Shown: positions 54,501-64,000 of the stretch, piece after piece
How the letters are laid out: each line of letters opens with the position of its first letter
Position numbering within the stretch: position 1 is the stretch's first letter
Origin: Drosophila persimilis
Taxonomy: Eukaryota > Arthropoda > Insecta > Diptera > Drosophilidae
Direction: 5' to 3'
Length of the DNA: 64,000 nt
NCBI RefSeq assembly: GCF_003286085.1
Contig: NW_020825288.1
Coordinates: 16,120,001 to 16,184,000, forward strand
Program-made: the position numbers and the translations under genes
Notes under the pieces: generated by a model
The model's database searches: none
What the model was told of the DNA's origin: nothing
The model's input: only the letters and a program-made list of their open reading frames with translations

Positions 54501-54972
54501 TGACTTTAGTCTTCTCGAGAATTGCACAACTTCCACAAAATATCTGAAGGCTGCCAATCTGCAGACGCGTCACAACGTGGATATTGCAGTTTCATGCATC
54601 GGTGTTAAATTTATGGATCATGAGAAAAAGGTAAGAACAGAATATCTTATCCCTAAATTATTCAACTATCCATTCTTCGATAGACTGCCCTCTGCTCCCA
54701 TGACATTGAGAATATCAATTGCGTCTGCCAAGACACTGAAGATTTGCGGTACTTTGCATATATAACCAAAGAGCAGGATCTGCATTATTGCCATGTCTTT
54801 ATGGTCGATAATTTGGTTCGTAGAATACCAATTCCCTATTTCCGGCTTCTTAACTTATTTTAACCTACAGGAGCTGGCTAAGGAAATTATTTTGACTTTG
54901 GGACAAGCTTTTGAGGTAGCCTACCAGCTAGCCCTGAGCAGGCAGACCACTCCCATAATCGAAGAGTGCTAA
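51585..54972 (+). CDS. ANKS1/Odin-type ankyrin-repeat and PTB adaptor, 889 aa
   Basis: Exons 51585-51688, 51764-52557, 52617-52770, 53087-53403, 53506-54335, 54394-54630, 54684-54815, 54871-54972, all in phase. Residues 1-300 hold about six ankyrin repeats (for example DVNGYTSLHHACLNGHGTIV, DIRGSTPLFLAAWAGHQEIV). Residues 734-889 form a PTB domain: YLGSTVIRQLQGT, then RYFAYITKEQDLHYCHVF and EIILTLGQAFEVAYQLAL. This order and the PTB sequence match vertebrate ANKS1A/Odin and ANKS1B/AIDA-1; the fly gene is, from memory, CG4393. The SAM domains of those proteins are not seen. The linker has tyrosines in YINL, YANL and YVEM contexts, suited to SH2 binding. The family links receptor tyrosine kinases to endocytosis. 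The exon 5 donor (TTT|GTATGT) is the least certain. Confidence 0.88.
52912..53026 (+). other. Possible alternative terminal exon of the ankyrin-PTB gene
   Basis: After the donor at 52770, an AG at 52910-52911 with a CTCTGCAG consensus could splice in phase to a frame reading SCHSENALHSSQLLHPH and a His-rich tail, ending in TAA at 53024. That would give an ankyrin-only protein of about 390 aa. No transcript evidence is visible; the His-rich tail may be chance. Confidence 0.2.
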
Positions 54973-55685
54973 TCTACAAAAGTGCCACAAATGGATCATA
55001 GGAGCATATTATATTTATTGAATTGCATTTCATTTGCTAGTCGTTGATGCCATCTCGATGCTAGCTTTATTTCACATGAGGCAGCTCACATGTTAAAGTA
55101 TTCGGTTAATGTTTTTAAATAAATTTATTATAAAATTATCCCTGTTCTTCATTTTGATTAATAATAAAAACACTCTTCAATACAAGTGGGTTCAGTGGTT
55201 AAATTTATCAAAGTTTATTTCATTTATGTATTTTAGTTTATTTGAATTCAACTGAAACAATCGAGAAATCGTTGCCATTGTTGCTTTCGCTATGTATCGG
55301 TCATAAAATGCCAACTCCTTTCAGTTCGAGCACCTCTCGTCACCAGTCGGTAGTATCGATAGCCGTAACAGGAAAAGTCAAAATTATTTAAAATAATTGG
55401 ATAAAATTATGTGGGCAGGGCTGAGAGATCTATCTAGCTAGTAATATTCGGCGGAATATCAAAATTGAGGAATATATATAATATAACTTCAATTCGTCAG
55501 TATATTTACGGTATAATTTTAAAATTAGACGGTATATTTTGTGAGGGTCGGACCGTCTATGTTATCGAAAAGTCACACTCGTTACACATCTCTAACGCTT
55601 TGAAATAAACGTACAGCCCGGGAAGATTGTTTGGCATTTTCTTGTTATTGTGCTGTTTCATTATAAATATTATACAAAATTCGGA
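54973..55685. other. Tandem-gene spacer: ANKS-like 3'UTR and NuSAP-like promoter
   Basis: AATAAA at 55118, about 145 nt after the stop, is the probable poly(A) signal of the ankyrin-PTB gene. TATCGATA (a DRE) lies near 55353, and the promoter module follows at 55399-55580. Confidence 0.65.
55399..55580 (+). promoter_or_regulatory. Promoter-associated dispersed module, copy 2 (NuSAP-like gene)
   Basis: Plus strand, same order as copy 1: GGATAAAATTATGTGGGCAG, CTAGCTAGTAATATTCG, GAATATCAAAA, CAGTATATTTACGGTATAAT, GACGGTATATTTTGTGAGGG, TCGGACCGT, TTATCGAAAAGTCACACT. The motif 1 core is degraded here (AGTCACACTC instead of GGTCACACTG). It ends about 105 bp before the ATG at 55686. Confidence 0.8.
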
Positions 55686-57950
55686 ATGGAATCGATCATT
55701 GGTAAGCTGAAAGTTGAACAAACGTATTTTCCATGAAGTGTATATCGTGCATTTACAATTCCTAGACCTGCATCAGGATGATTTGAGCGTCCTGCCGCCG
55801 ACGCCACATACCAAACAAAGTGCTGTACACCAAGATACACCATTGGCAATGAAAACTCGCCACGGTCGTAAGAAAAATAAAGCTATCGCTGAATTGGAGT
55901 CGCCAACCAGTCGAGATCCTCCCAAAACACCAACAAGTAGACAGCATCTGGCAAATGAAACGCCGAGACGCAGTGCGCGTAAGAGTGTGCGACCGGCGAT
56001 CGACTATGACGATATTATGCTACGTTCTGCCAGCAAGGAAATAAGAAGCAAAGTAGTCGAATTGGACGAGAATGCTGAGGAGCAACATACTCAGAAGTGG
56101 ACTGCCGCAGAAGTGGGCCGCAATTCTTGTAAGCGCAGTCGTAAGTCCAAACGCGCTTCTAGTAAGGTCAATACCGCTGCGTTAGAGAAAGACGACGAAG
56201 TCGTCAAACTAGGTGTTGTTGTCGAGCCATCCTCAGATATAGATGGTGATAAGACCTCCACTGAAACCATACAAGAGGATACTAACACCGAGAAAAAAGA
56301 TTCAGACCTGGGTGATGACGATGAACAATGCTTAGTTTCATTCGGAGTGGAACACATCACAGCCGATGAAACCGATGAGGAGGCCATGGTATCAACCAAA
56401 CAGCCAATTCTGATGGACGTGAAGGACCTGGGCTTGATCCCACTGACCGATAACGATGAAAAAGAGGAAATAAAGGTGGTGTCAACTGAACAACCTGCAC
56501 AGGGCGTCCATAATGCAACATTGGATGACCTGGGATTGTGTCCACTTGAGCCTATGGACCAATTCGAACATGAATCAGCGGTAGATGACTTTGAATGCGA
56601 AATGCCATCTCTGATTATGCTCGACGATGACGATCTTGCCGATCCAAATAAATCTGTGCTCAACACGACCTTCGACGCTGATGAAAGAAAGAGTGACGAA
56701 CAAAATGTTATCACAGATGCAGTAGTACCCAAATCGGAGCAATCCCGTACGTCGGTGAAGCCCTCGATTAAAGTTGTTTTAACAACGGAGGACAATCTTG
56801 ACCAGACACTTTTGAATTTAACTAAATTCGCGACGAACACAACACCATCAGGTCCCAAAAGTTCCAAGGGGTATCGATTCCCTACACCTTATAGGTCCCA
56901 GACGCGTAAATCCGCCAAGACGGTGGCGGCATCGGATCATGGCACCCAATTAGGAAGCAAAGAAATTAAGAAACGACGCTCAAATTCAGCCACCACTTGG
57001 GAAGATATCAAATCGAGAACGGTCTCGTTCCGTAGTCCCATTGAAGTCACTCATGTCCATGACATTGATAAGCGCTGGGAGGGTCTGAACACCAGCAGTA
57101 AGTTGGAATATTTGCAATCATTTATGTCATATGCTTATAAAACTAATTCCAGATGTCACAAGCCGTCGCAAGCGCTCAAAGTCTGTGGACGAGAGCCGCT
57201 CGAAGGGGAGCAGGATTCCCCCGCCAAGTAAGGGCAACCGATCACTTCCTTTCGCCTATCCAATAAATACAACAATATATGCTCTCTTTTTCAGAATTCT
57301 TTAAGAATAACAAAGTGCTCACACCGTGCAAGGTGACGAAGCGAACAAAGCTTCCAAACTTTGCAGCCATTCATCAGAAGCAATTTTCCACGATGGAGAA
57401 TTTGGTGGACCACCTCAATCGCAAGGAATTGCGCGCCAAGGAGTTGATTAGCTCAGGATTGAAGCCAAAACAGGCAGCTGGATCATCCGTGAAGAAGATG
57501 CCAAGTTCCAGTGAATTGGCGTCTGGCGATCGTTCCCGACCACGGGCTCTCAAGAAAATTGATTGGGCCATCAACCCGACAGTAACCAAGCAGCCTGAAT
57601 GCACATTCAAAATGCAGTTACCTGAGCTCCGTCCAGCCGCTGAGGTAAAGCAGCCGCCACAAAGCCGGTTGCCTTTGAAGAGTGGCAGCAACATAGTGGT
57701 GAAGCCACCATTCAATTTATCAACATCCGCGGTCAAGAAATTTACGGCAACCAGTACATTTGCTCCGACTACAGTGCAGAAGCCAACCGCGTTTAAGGAT
57801 AAAGTGGCAGAGAGACGCCAACGACACATGGAAATGTACAAGAGCTCCAGTGCCCCAAAGGAGAAGACCGGAGATTTCATACGGGGAGTGCGCTTAAATC
57901 GTCGCTTTGAGCTACAGATGCAGCATCGTCGGCACTTGGAGGAGGAATAA
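55686..57950 (+). CDS. NuSAP/Mink-like mitotic spindle and nuclear protein, 692 aa
   Basis: Exons 55686-55701 (MESII plus one base), 55766-57097, 57153-57227 and 57295-57950 join in phase. The start is the ATG of a tiny first exon just after the promoter module; exon 2 on its own has no good start. The N-terminal two thirds are acidic and Ser/Thr-rich with basic patches (KRSRKSKRASSK) and no folded domain. The C-terminal part has TPCKVTKRTKLPNFAAIHQK, resembling the NuSAP signature PNFxxxHxxxFxxMES, followed by a basic, charged coiled tail rich in Arg and Glu. NuSAP is a microtubule-binding spindle protein; the fly relative is known as Mink. Family placement rests on the C-terminal third only. 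Confidence 0.65.
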
Positions 57951-58918
57951 TCTTACATTTAACTGTTCAATTACTTTTACACATACAATACGCACACATA
58001 CATATATGATTTATCTTTCCGGTTCCTTGAAATGCGGGGCTTTAACATGCTGCTAACAAATTCATTAAAGTTTTTAATTTTCTCTTTTAATTGTCTTTGT
58101 TTTTTGAATTCCTTGTCTTGCAATTCTCCTTGCAGTCATCGCTTCCACGTTTATGCGTGGCTTCTAATTCGTGATCTGGCATTTGCACTATTCACTGCAC
58201 AATCGTGCTTTAGCTAGTAAATTTTTAGCTATGCCCGGTACTCAAAGAGAGTAGGGATGTACTTGATTTATGGTGAATTTGGTTGTGTGGAACACCCAAA
58301 AGAGTGTTCAACTTAATTTTGTATCCAAACTCCTGTAATATCACACTGTTATAAGTGTATTTAAAAAATTCCTCCTCATGTTAAGTACGAGCAAAATTTA
58401 GAGAGATTGCTGGGAAATCGCACCTCTCTGTATTATCTTACAAAGCAATTCGTCCCTTTTACGAACAGCGATAGTTTCCCCTCGTTATTATTTATAAATC
58501 AATGGATATATGTATATTTTTCTAGAAAAAACTAGAATGACAATTAAGAACACAGTGCAAACACATTTTTTTCTACGCGTTGTCGCAGCAGCCCTTTCTG
58601 ATTGTTTCTAAAATCTTTACAGATATTCAGGATATATTTTTCTACTACATAATATCATAGGGTTTCCATTCATTTCGCGCAATTTTTGTTCACAGTCCAG
58701 CATCAAAATCGAGGCAGTTGGCATCCCTATATAACGGTGCCGGCATTTTTTTCCCCTTTTCCTATCTGCATCTCTTTCTCATTCTGTTGCCGTTTCGCTG
58801 CTTCGGCTTCGATTCGTATAAAAAAAATTGGTGAAAACAACAAGCAGGTGGATAAGTAGTATAACATTTCTGGAAGACGGCTTGGATTTTGGTGGCAGAA
58901 TAAGGACCTCTATCTGTC
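57951..58918 (+). other. 3'UTR of the NuSAP-like gene and Trf4 promoter region
   Basis: Nearly 1 kb of AT-rich sequence without a coding signal. Neither the promoter module nor motif 1 is present, unlike the neighbouring tandem genes. Confidence 0.6.
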
Positions 58919-60121
58919 ATGTGTGACGCGGAGAATCCAGCGAAGCCTTGGCGCTTAGCCAACAACTTATACGGCAATGGGACTCCGGCGCTCAGTCTGC
59001 TGCATTTGGAAATAGAACGTTTCTACAACTTTATCCAATCCACAGCGACGGAATTCTATCTGCGCGCCGAAGCAGTGCGTTGCATCGAAGATATGCTGGT
59101 CTCCATATGGCCAGGAGCCAGTGTCGAAGTGTTTGGCTCCTTTCGCACCGGGCTGAATTTGCCGCTTTCGGACATTGATCTGGTCGTCGAGAACCGTAGG
59201 AGCTACTGGTACAATCCTCCACTGTACGAGCTGGAGAGTGAGCTTGTGGCACGCGGAGTCGCGGATCCGCAAACAGTCAACGTGGTGGACACAGCTGCAG
59301 TCCCCGTGGTCAAGTTCACGGAGCGCGTGTCGCAAATCAAATTCGATATTAGCTTCAATGTGGGATCCGGCGTGAAGGCAGCCGAGCTGATCAAGGACTT
59401 AATTCACGAGTTTCCCGATTTGCCAAAGCTAGTTATGGTCCTGAAGCAGTTCCTGGCTATGCATGGATTGAACGATGTCTATCGCTCGGGAGGCATTTCC
59501 TCCTACGGCATTACCCTCATGTGCATCGGCTTTCTCCAGCACCAATCGCAAAACAACCTAAAGTACAACAATAACAACAGGCTGGGGATATTGCTGCTCA
59601 AGTTCCTGGAGTACTATGGCCGCAAATTTGACTTCAACAAGTACGCGATTTCGGTAACCGGCAAGGGAGGCTGTGAGACGAAGGAACAACTGAGATCTAC
59701 CATGGGGAACTATAACTGGCAGTCATTTTTAAGTATTCAGGACCCGATCACACCATCAAACGACATTGGACGCAGCTCGTACGCAGCCTTGGGTGTAATG
59801 AAAATGTTCGAAGCTGCTTTCCAGAAGCTATCCCGCCTGGTGGACCTTGACCCGACAAGGATAACTGGGCCCATCCTGGATAGCATAGTAGAAGTCCCCC
59901 AGCAGGTGATCAATTACCGCGATTGGGTACACTACAATTTCCGTCATCTGGTTAGTTCCGGCAGCTCTTCTGGCCCCCCACCATCGCCGCCGTCTCCCGG
60001 AAAAATATTGAAGCGGCGACGCAGCTCACAGTATAATGATTCGAAGCCTTGTACTACGTCCACATCGGAGGGCGAATCGACTGACGGCAACGCGAATGCT
60101 CCAAATATGTTAGAATGTTAA
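58919..60121 (+). CDS. Trf4-2: Trf4-type non-canonical poly(A) polymerase, 400 aa, intronless
   Basis: A single exon from ATG (MCDAENPAKPW) to TAA. The nucleotidyltransferase signature is intact: FGSFRTGLNLPLSDIDLVV with Gly73-Ser74 and catalytic Asp85 and Asp87, and the third Asp143 in KFDISFN. A PAP-associated region follows (SSYGITLMCIGFLQHQ). The C-terminal 60 residues are Ser/Pro-rich and basic (KILKRRRSSQ), possibly a nuclear signal. Family: Trf4/PAPD5, nuclear RNA adenylation for exosome decay. Drosophila has an X-linked Trf4-1 and an autosomal Trf4-2; the lack of introns and short length fit Trf4-2, possibly a retrocopy. The symbol is less sure than the family. AATAAA at 60285. Confidence 0.87.
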   Translation: MCDAENPAKPWRLANNLYGNGTPALSLLHLEIERFYNFIQSTATEFYLRAEAVRCIEDMLVSIWPGASVEVFGSFRTGLNLPLSDIDLVVENRRSYWYNPPLYELESELVARGVADPQTVNVVDTAAVPVVKFTERVSQIKFDISFNVGSGVKAAELIKDLIHEFPDLPKLVMVLKQFLAMHGLNDVYRSGGISSYGITLMCIGFLQHQSQNNLKYNNNNRLGILLLKFLEYYGRKFDFNKYAISVTGKGGCETKEQLRSTMGNYNWQSFLSIQDPITPSNDIGRSSYAALGVMKMFEAAFQKLSRLVDLDPTRITGPILDSIVEVPQQVINYRDWVHYNFRHLVSSGSSSGPPPSPPSPGKILKRRRSSQYNDSKPCTTSTSEGESTDGNANAPNMLEC

Positions 60122-60888
60122 AAATTTAATTTATGTATGTTCTTTTAATTGCATCCGTTATGAACTCTAAGTTGGATTACTTTGTAAGCTAATTTACAGT
60201 TTGATTTTAATTCTAGTTTATATAATTCGTATTTCAATTTTCTTTGTGTATATCTTATGCTCGGCATATAAAAAAAAAGTAAAAAATAAAAAATTAAAAA
60301 CTCAAAACTGATTGGCAATTAAATAAATTTAGCTTAATCTAAATTAAAAACTAAACGTAGATATCCACAAATTTCTTCACCGGATATTCGCCAGTAGATA
60401 GCCACTTTTAATCTAGGCATACTAGTCTAGTGTCATAAGGACATTTATAAAAATCCACTTTACCATCTCTATTGCTTATCGGCGGCAATGGCAGCCTTGG
60501 CAGCTGTCAACTGAATACTTTTCTGTCTTTGTTGAGGTCAAAATTGAACCGACGGTATATTTACGGTATATAATGGTATATTTTTGCCAACTTCATTAGT
60601 CTATTAAACTTAATTTTCAAAGGTATATAGAAATACAACAAAAACAAGTGTTTAAATTAAGCCAATCAATTAGAAATAGGTTCATTAATTGGATAAAATT
60701 ATGTGGGCATGGCTAAGAGTATATTTACGGTATATTTTTAAAATGAGACGGTATATTTTAACGACTAATCCGCGGTCACACTGTTTGACACTCTACGCCT
60801 GGGCCCCAGCGTTTTTTTTTTTGTTATAAATTCGGGAATACGCATTTAGGATTTGTAAATATCTAGCTGAATAATTGCATAAGTGAAC
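60122..60888 (+). other. Trf4 3'UTR and M3-gene promoter region
   Basis: The first part holds AT-rich 3'UTR. A motif 6-like cluster (ACGGTATATTTACGGTATA and GGTATATTTTTGCC) occurs at 60550-60590, then the promoter module at 60691-60782. Confidence 0.65.
60691..60782 (+). promoter_or_regulatory. Promoter-associated dispersed module, copy 3 (M3 gene), shortened
   Basis: Begins GGATAAAATTATGTGGGCAT and then jumps to GTATATTTACGGTATATTTT, GAGACGGTATATTTTAACG and CGCGGTCACACTG. The middle block with CTAGCTAGTAATATTCG is missing, so this copy is about half length, but both ends and the motif 6/motif 1 order are kept. It ends about 105 bp before the ATG at 60889. Confidence 0.75.
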
Positions 60889-63149
60889 ATGATGAACATT
60901 TTGCGACAGCGTCGCTTGTTCCTCTGCCCAGCGCAGGCCGCTCAGCGCAGTCTGTTGCACACCTCACATTGCCGGCCGGGCTACATCGTGCTGTAAGTAT
61001 TTAGTTCTATAATAGTAGTCCCCAAATACTGAAACGACCTCTTCTTACCCCGCGCTTTAGTGTACCCGAAATCGGCGAGGAAGGGCACTTGGGCGAAGGC
61101 GTGCTGAAGCCGGATGGACTGCCTGCATTCAGTGACATAACCATAGAGATGTGCTTGGGAGCCATCGGACAGCAGGCGTCGGCCGTCGAGAAGTCTGTCA
61201 AGGCTCTGGAGCAGGAAATTAAGAGTGGCAAGCGGATCGACAGTGCGGCCATTTTCGGGGAGCTTGATGCAGTCACCGGACCTCTGGAGACGACCTGGGG
61301 CGTGGCCAAGGCCCTCTACTTGGGCAACAGTACGCTGATCCCCACGAAGTCGTACATGAACATACACGAACGGGCGCGCAACGCACGCGCCGCCAAGTAC
61401 TGCAACAAGACTGTCTACAATGCGCTGCTTCAGCAGGATGGAGTGGCCGCCGCTGGAGTGAGTGAGCAGCGAATGCGTCAGAAGTACTTGCTGGAGGGCA
61501 AGCTGAATGGCCTGATGCTGAGCAAGGACTCGCAGGACGGGCTCAAGGAGCTGCTGACGCAGCTGGGTCGCGAGCGAGCCAGCTACAAGAACAAGGTCAC
61601 CATGGCCGTGCACTCGTTCGGCCATGCCGTGAACGATTTCCAGCTGGTGCGTGATTTTCCACCCGCATTGCTGGAGGCTACGGCGCGCGATCCCAGCCAG
61701 CCGCTGGAGGGCCCCTGGAAGGTGACGCTGCAGCCGCAGATAGTCGAGGGCTTCCTCAAGTACTGTCCGGAGCGTCTGCAGCGCTGGAACGTGTGGCGGG
61801 CCAATGTCGTGAAGGCATCGGCGCAGCAGGACAAGGCCCTGGAGAATAGCACGCACTTGGAGAAGATCCGCGGCCTGCGCCACCGGCAGGCCAACCTTCT
61901 CGACTACCCCACATACGCGGACATGTCCATGCAGACAAAAATGGTCGGCAGTATCGACAATCTGAAGCAGATCTTCGCCAAGCTTCTGAAATTCGCGGGT
62001 CCCGCACAAAGCGTGGAACTCGAGAAGCTGCAACAATTTGCCAAGGACAGCGGCTGCGATTACAAGCTGGATGCCTACGATGTGAGCTACTGGAGACGCA
62101 AGCAGCTGGTGGCCGAGCACAATCTGCAGGAGGAGAAGCTGAGCGAGTTCTTCCCCCTGCCGCGCGTCATTTCGGGGCTCTTTTCGCTCAGCGAGAAGCT
62201 GTTCAACATCCGCATTGTGGAGCACCCTAAGGCTGAGGTCTGGCATCCGGCCGTCAAGTTCTACGACGTTTTCGACGGGGACGTAAGCAACGGTTCGACT
62301 CCCGTGGGTGGCTTCTATGTCGACTGCTTCTCCAAGGAGCACCGTTTCGGTCGGAACAATGGCTGGATGGTGGGCATACGGAACAGCAATAAGTCAGCCG
62401 GTCTCACGCCCCTCTGCGCTCTGATCTTCAATTTTGCTGATCCTGTGCAGGGCAAGGTGCCGCTCCTCAGCTACGACGACCTGCAGATGATGTTCAAGAC
62501 CTTTGGCAGCGGACTGCAGCATCTGCTCACCCAGGCTGGCTACAGCGACCTGGCCGGTCTCTCCAACATCGAGTGGGACGCGTCGCAAGTGTCCGGCTAT
62601 GTGATGAGCAATTTCCTCGACGATCCCACCGTCCTGCGCAGTCTCTCCGGCCACTATGCCAGCGACGAGCCCATCGACGCTGCCCTGTCCCAGAAGATGC
62701 CGCTGCTGAAGACCCAGTTGGGCGGGTATCAGCTCTGCCAGGAGCTATATCTAGCCGACCTCGATTTGGAGCTGCATCGCTCCAATGCCTTTTGGCTGGA
62801 CATCGTGCGCAAACTCTGGCCCGTCTACCACTGCATGCCGCTGGACAAGAAGGATGCCCACCCCTGCTCCATGACTGACATATTCTCCGGCGACTGGGCA
62901 GCCGCCCAATTCAGTCATTTGTATTCCAAGATGATTGCCGCCGACATCTCGAGCAGCTTTGCGGCGCAACGCAGCGACGAGAACTATGCGGCCGTGGGCA
63001 AGCGATACAAGCAGACATTCCTCAGTTCCGGCGGCTCGGTGCCAACAGCAGAGGTGTTCCGCCGCTTCCTGGGACGCGATCCCTCGGTGGAGGCCCTACT
63101 CAAGTCTCTGGACATATTCGCTCCATCGCAGACCACCGAAAATAATTGA
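60889..63149 (+). CDS. Mitochondrial M3-family (oligopeptidase A-like) homologue, catalytically dead, 730 aa
   Basis: Exons 60889-60992 and 61061-63149, joined by a 68-bp intron. The N-terminus MMNILRQRRLFLCPAQAAQR is Arg-rich with hydrophobic residues and no acids, as in a mitochondrial presequence. The body aligns along the whole length with the oligopeptidase A/thimet family (NFADPVQGKVPLL, GLQHLLTQ, SNIEWDAS, FSGDWAAAQFS, MIAADI). The family HEFGH zinc motif is replaced by KTFGS (residues 514-518), the third zinc-ligand Glu by Gln544, and the late His and Tyr of the active site by TDIF and AQF. It should therefore bind no zinc and cleave nothing; a scaffold or peptide-binding role is inference. 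The reading frame is intact, so it is not a pseudogene. AATAAA at 63384. Confidence 0.87.
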
Positions 63150-64000
63150 TGAACAATGCGCGGCGAGTGCGGCTGCCTGACCCGCGGCAGCCCTGTTATC
63201 TTCTGTGTAGTTTAGTTTTAGTTGATAACACTTGACACCGCCTAATCGATGGATAAAGTGATAATGAGTCAGTCGGCAGGTGCAGGTGCGCCTGTGGATC
63301 TTATCGGACAGGTGTTCAGGTGTCTTTTCTGCGAGTTGAACCACACACACACAATTGTTGCTTTATTTAAATAATACTTTAATAATAAATTGCATAAATT
63401 TATAACATTTAACATATTCCCTCGATTCGATTCTCTCATTCTTTCTTGTCCTCTCCAATTCCATTTGATATAGATATATATATATATACACAACAAAATG
63501 TAAAACATGATTTCTGCAGATAAAGGAGGAACGAAGCGAACCCGGAGGAACGCGGGTGTGGGGGCTTAGAGTGGAGGGGGGTGTTCCACTTGCACACAAG
63601 GATAGGAAGGATCTCTACGGATACAAATAGGTTGTGCCATAAGTCTGCAAGGTAGTATTTGGAAAAGCAAATGCTCGTGGAAGGCGAAGGCGAAGGGGAA
63701 GAGAATAACCAAAAGAGAACAACAGAAGAGAATAGATTTCGTTGAAGATTCCCGAAGGTGGTGGAAGGCGGGTAGGGGCTTTAGCTACGTTACAGGCCGT
63801 TCAATTTATAGTACTATATATCCACTAGATCGAAGAATGTTGTTACACAGATTAGTTCCATAGTGTACTAGGTGTGTGTATATGATGCAATGGATGTTTC
63901 TGCGCGTGTTTCGAGGCTGAAGAAATCTTTTTAGAATATTTTTTGCTAAGGCTGTCCTCTGTGTTGCGTGTAATTGCTGTAGATTAATAGATGTCGGGGC
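63150..64000 (+). other. 3'UTR of the M3-like gene and following flank
   Basis: AATAAA lies at 63384 for the plus-strand gene. The reverse signal TTTATT at 63363 would serve a convergent minus-strand gene beyond the window. A TATATA microsatellite lies at 63470-63490. No coding frame is supported. Confidence 0.6.

Noticed and set aside
55714-55765. Start of the NuSAP-like protein at the in-frame upstream codon of exon 2
   Set aside because: That codon lies in the intron; the GGTAAG donor at 55702 and the CCTAG acceptor at 55765 join the upstream ATG exon in phase.
56091-56867. 258-codon Ser-rich minus-strand ORF
   Set aside because: Antisense of the acidic NuSAP-like coding exon, an expected shadow.
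60981-62342. 453-codon minus-strand ORF
   Set aside because: It lies entirely antisense to the conserved M3-family coding sequence; its Leu/Gln/His-rich translation has no domain.

Overview
This window is euchromatic Drosophila DNA from the 87E-equivalent region on the Acetylcholinesterase arm. It was identified by recognising conserved proteins: a complete Ace coding set on the minus strand, the paralogous pair ravus and Su(var)3-7, a TBC1D5-type RabGAP, an ANKS1/Odin-type ankyrin-PTB adaptor, a NuSAP/Mink-like protein, a Trf4-type poly(A) polymerase and an M3-family peptidase homologue. The Ace signal peptide differs from my memory of D. melanogaster, and spacer lengths and repeats also differ, so this is probably another Drosophila, perhaps of the obscura group. 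That placement is inference.

Layout. Positions 1-3133 are Ace 3'UTR and flank. Positions 3134-21036 hold nine Ace coding exons on the minus strand (640 aa), separated by introns of up to 5.4 kb. Positions 21037 to about 38 kb are presumed Ace leader, first intron and promoter region, rich in simple repeats. From about 38 kb the window becomes gene-dense: a doubtful 83-aa ORF (-), a 70-aa membrane protein (+), ravus (-) head-to-head with Su(var)3-7 (+), a TBC1D5-like gene (-) head-to-head with the ankyrin-PTB gene (+), the NuSAP-like gene (+), an intronless Trf4-type gene (+) and a mitochondrial M3 peptidase homologue (+). The last 0.85 kb is 3' flank. Exon boundaries were placed by hand with GT/AG sites and codon phase, and all multi-exon models close in frame.

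How the genes relate. They do not form a pathway. Ace ends cholinergic transmission. Ravus and Su(var)3-7 are heterochromatin-type zinc-finger/BESS paralogues. The others are housekeeping genes (membrane trafficking, signalling adaptor, mitotic spindle, RNA tailing, mitochondrion).

Most notable observations: (1) the M3 peptidase homologue has lost every zinc-binding and catalytic residue I can align and looks like a mitochondrial pseudoenzyme; (2) a dispersed element of about 190 bp, carrying GGTATATTT (motif 6) and GGTCACACT (motif 1) core-promoter signals, lies just upstream of three genes, each time in the direction of transcription; (3) two related 430-465 bp AAGCTA-rich elements with 10-bp inverted ends lie in the two divergent promoter intervals; (4) the ANKS1-type protein has no SAM domain; (5) four perfect TGACGTCA palindromes lie in the Ace locus; (6) a decayed jockey-type retrotransposon tail sits in an Ace intron.
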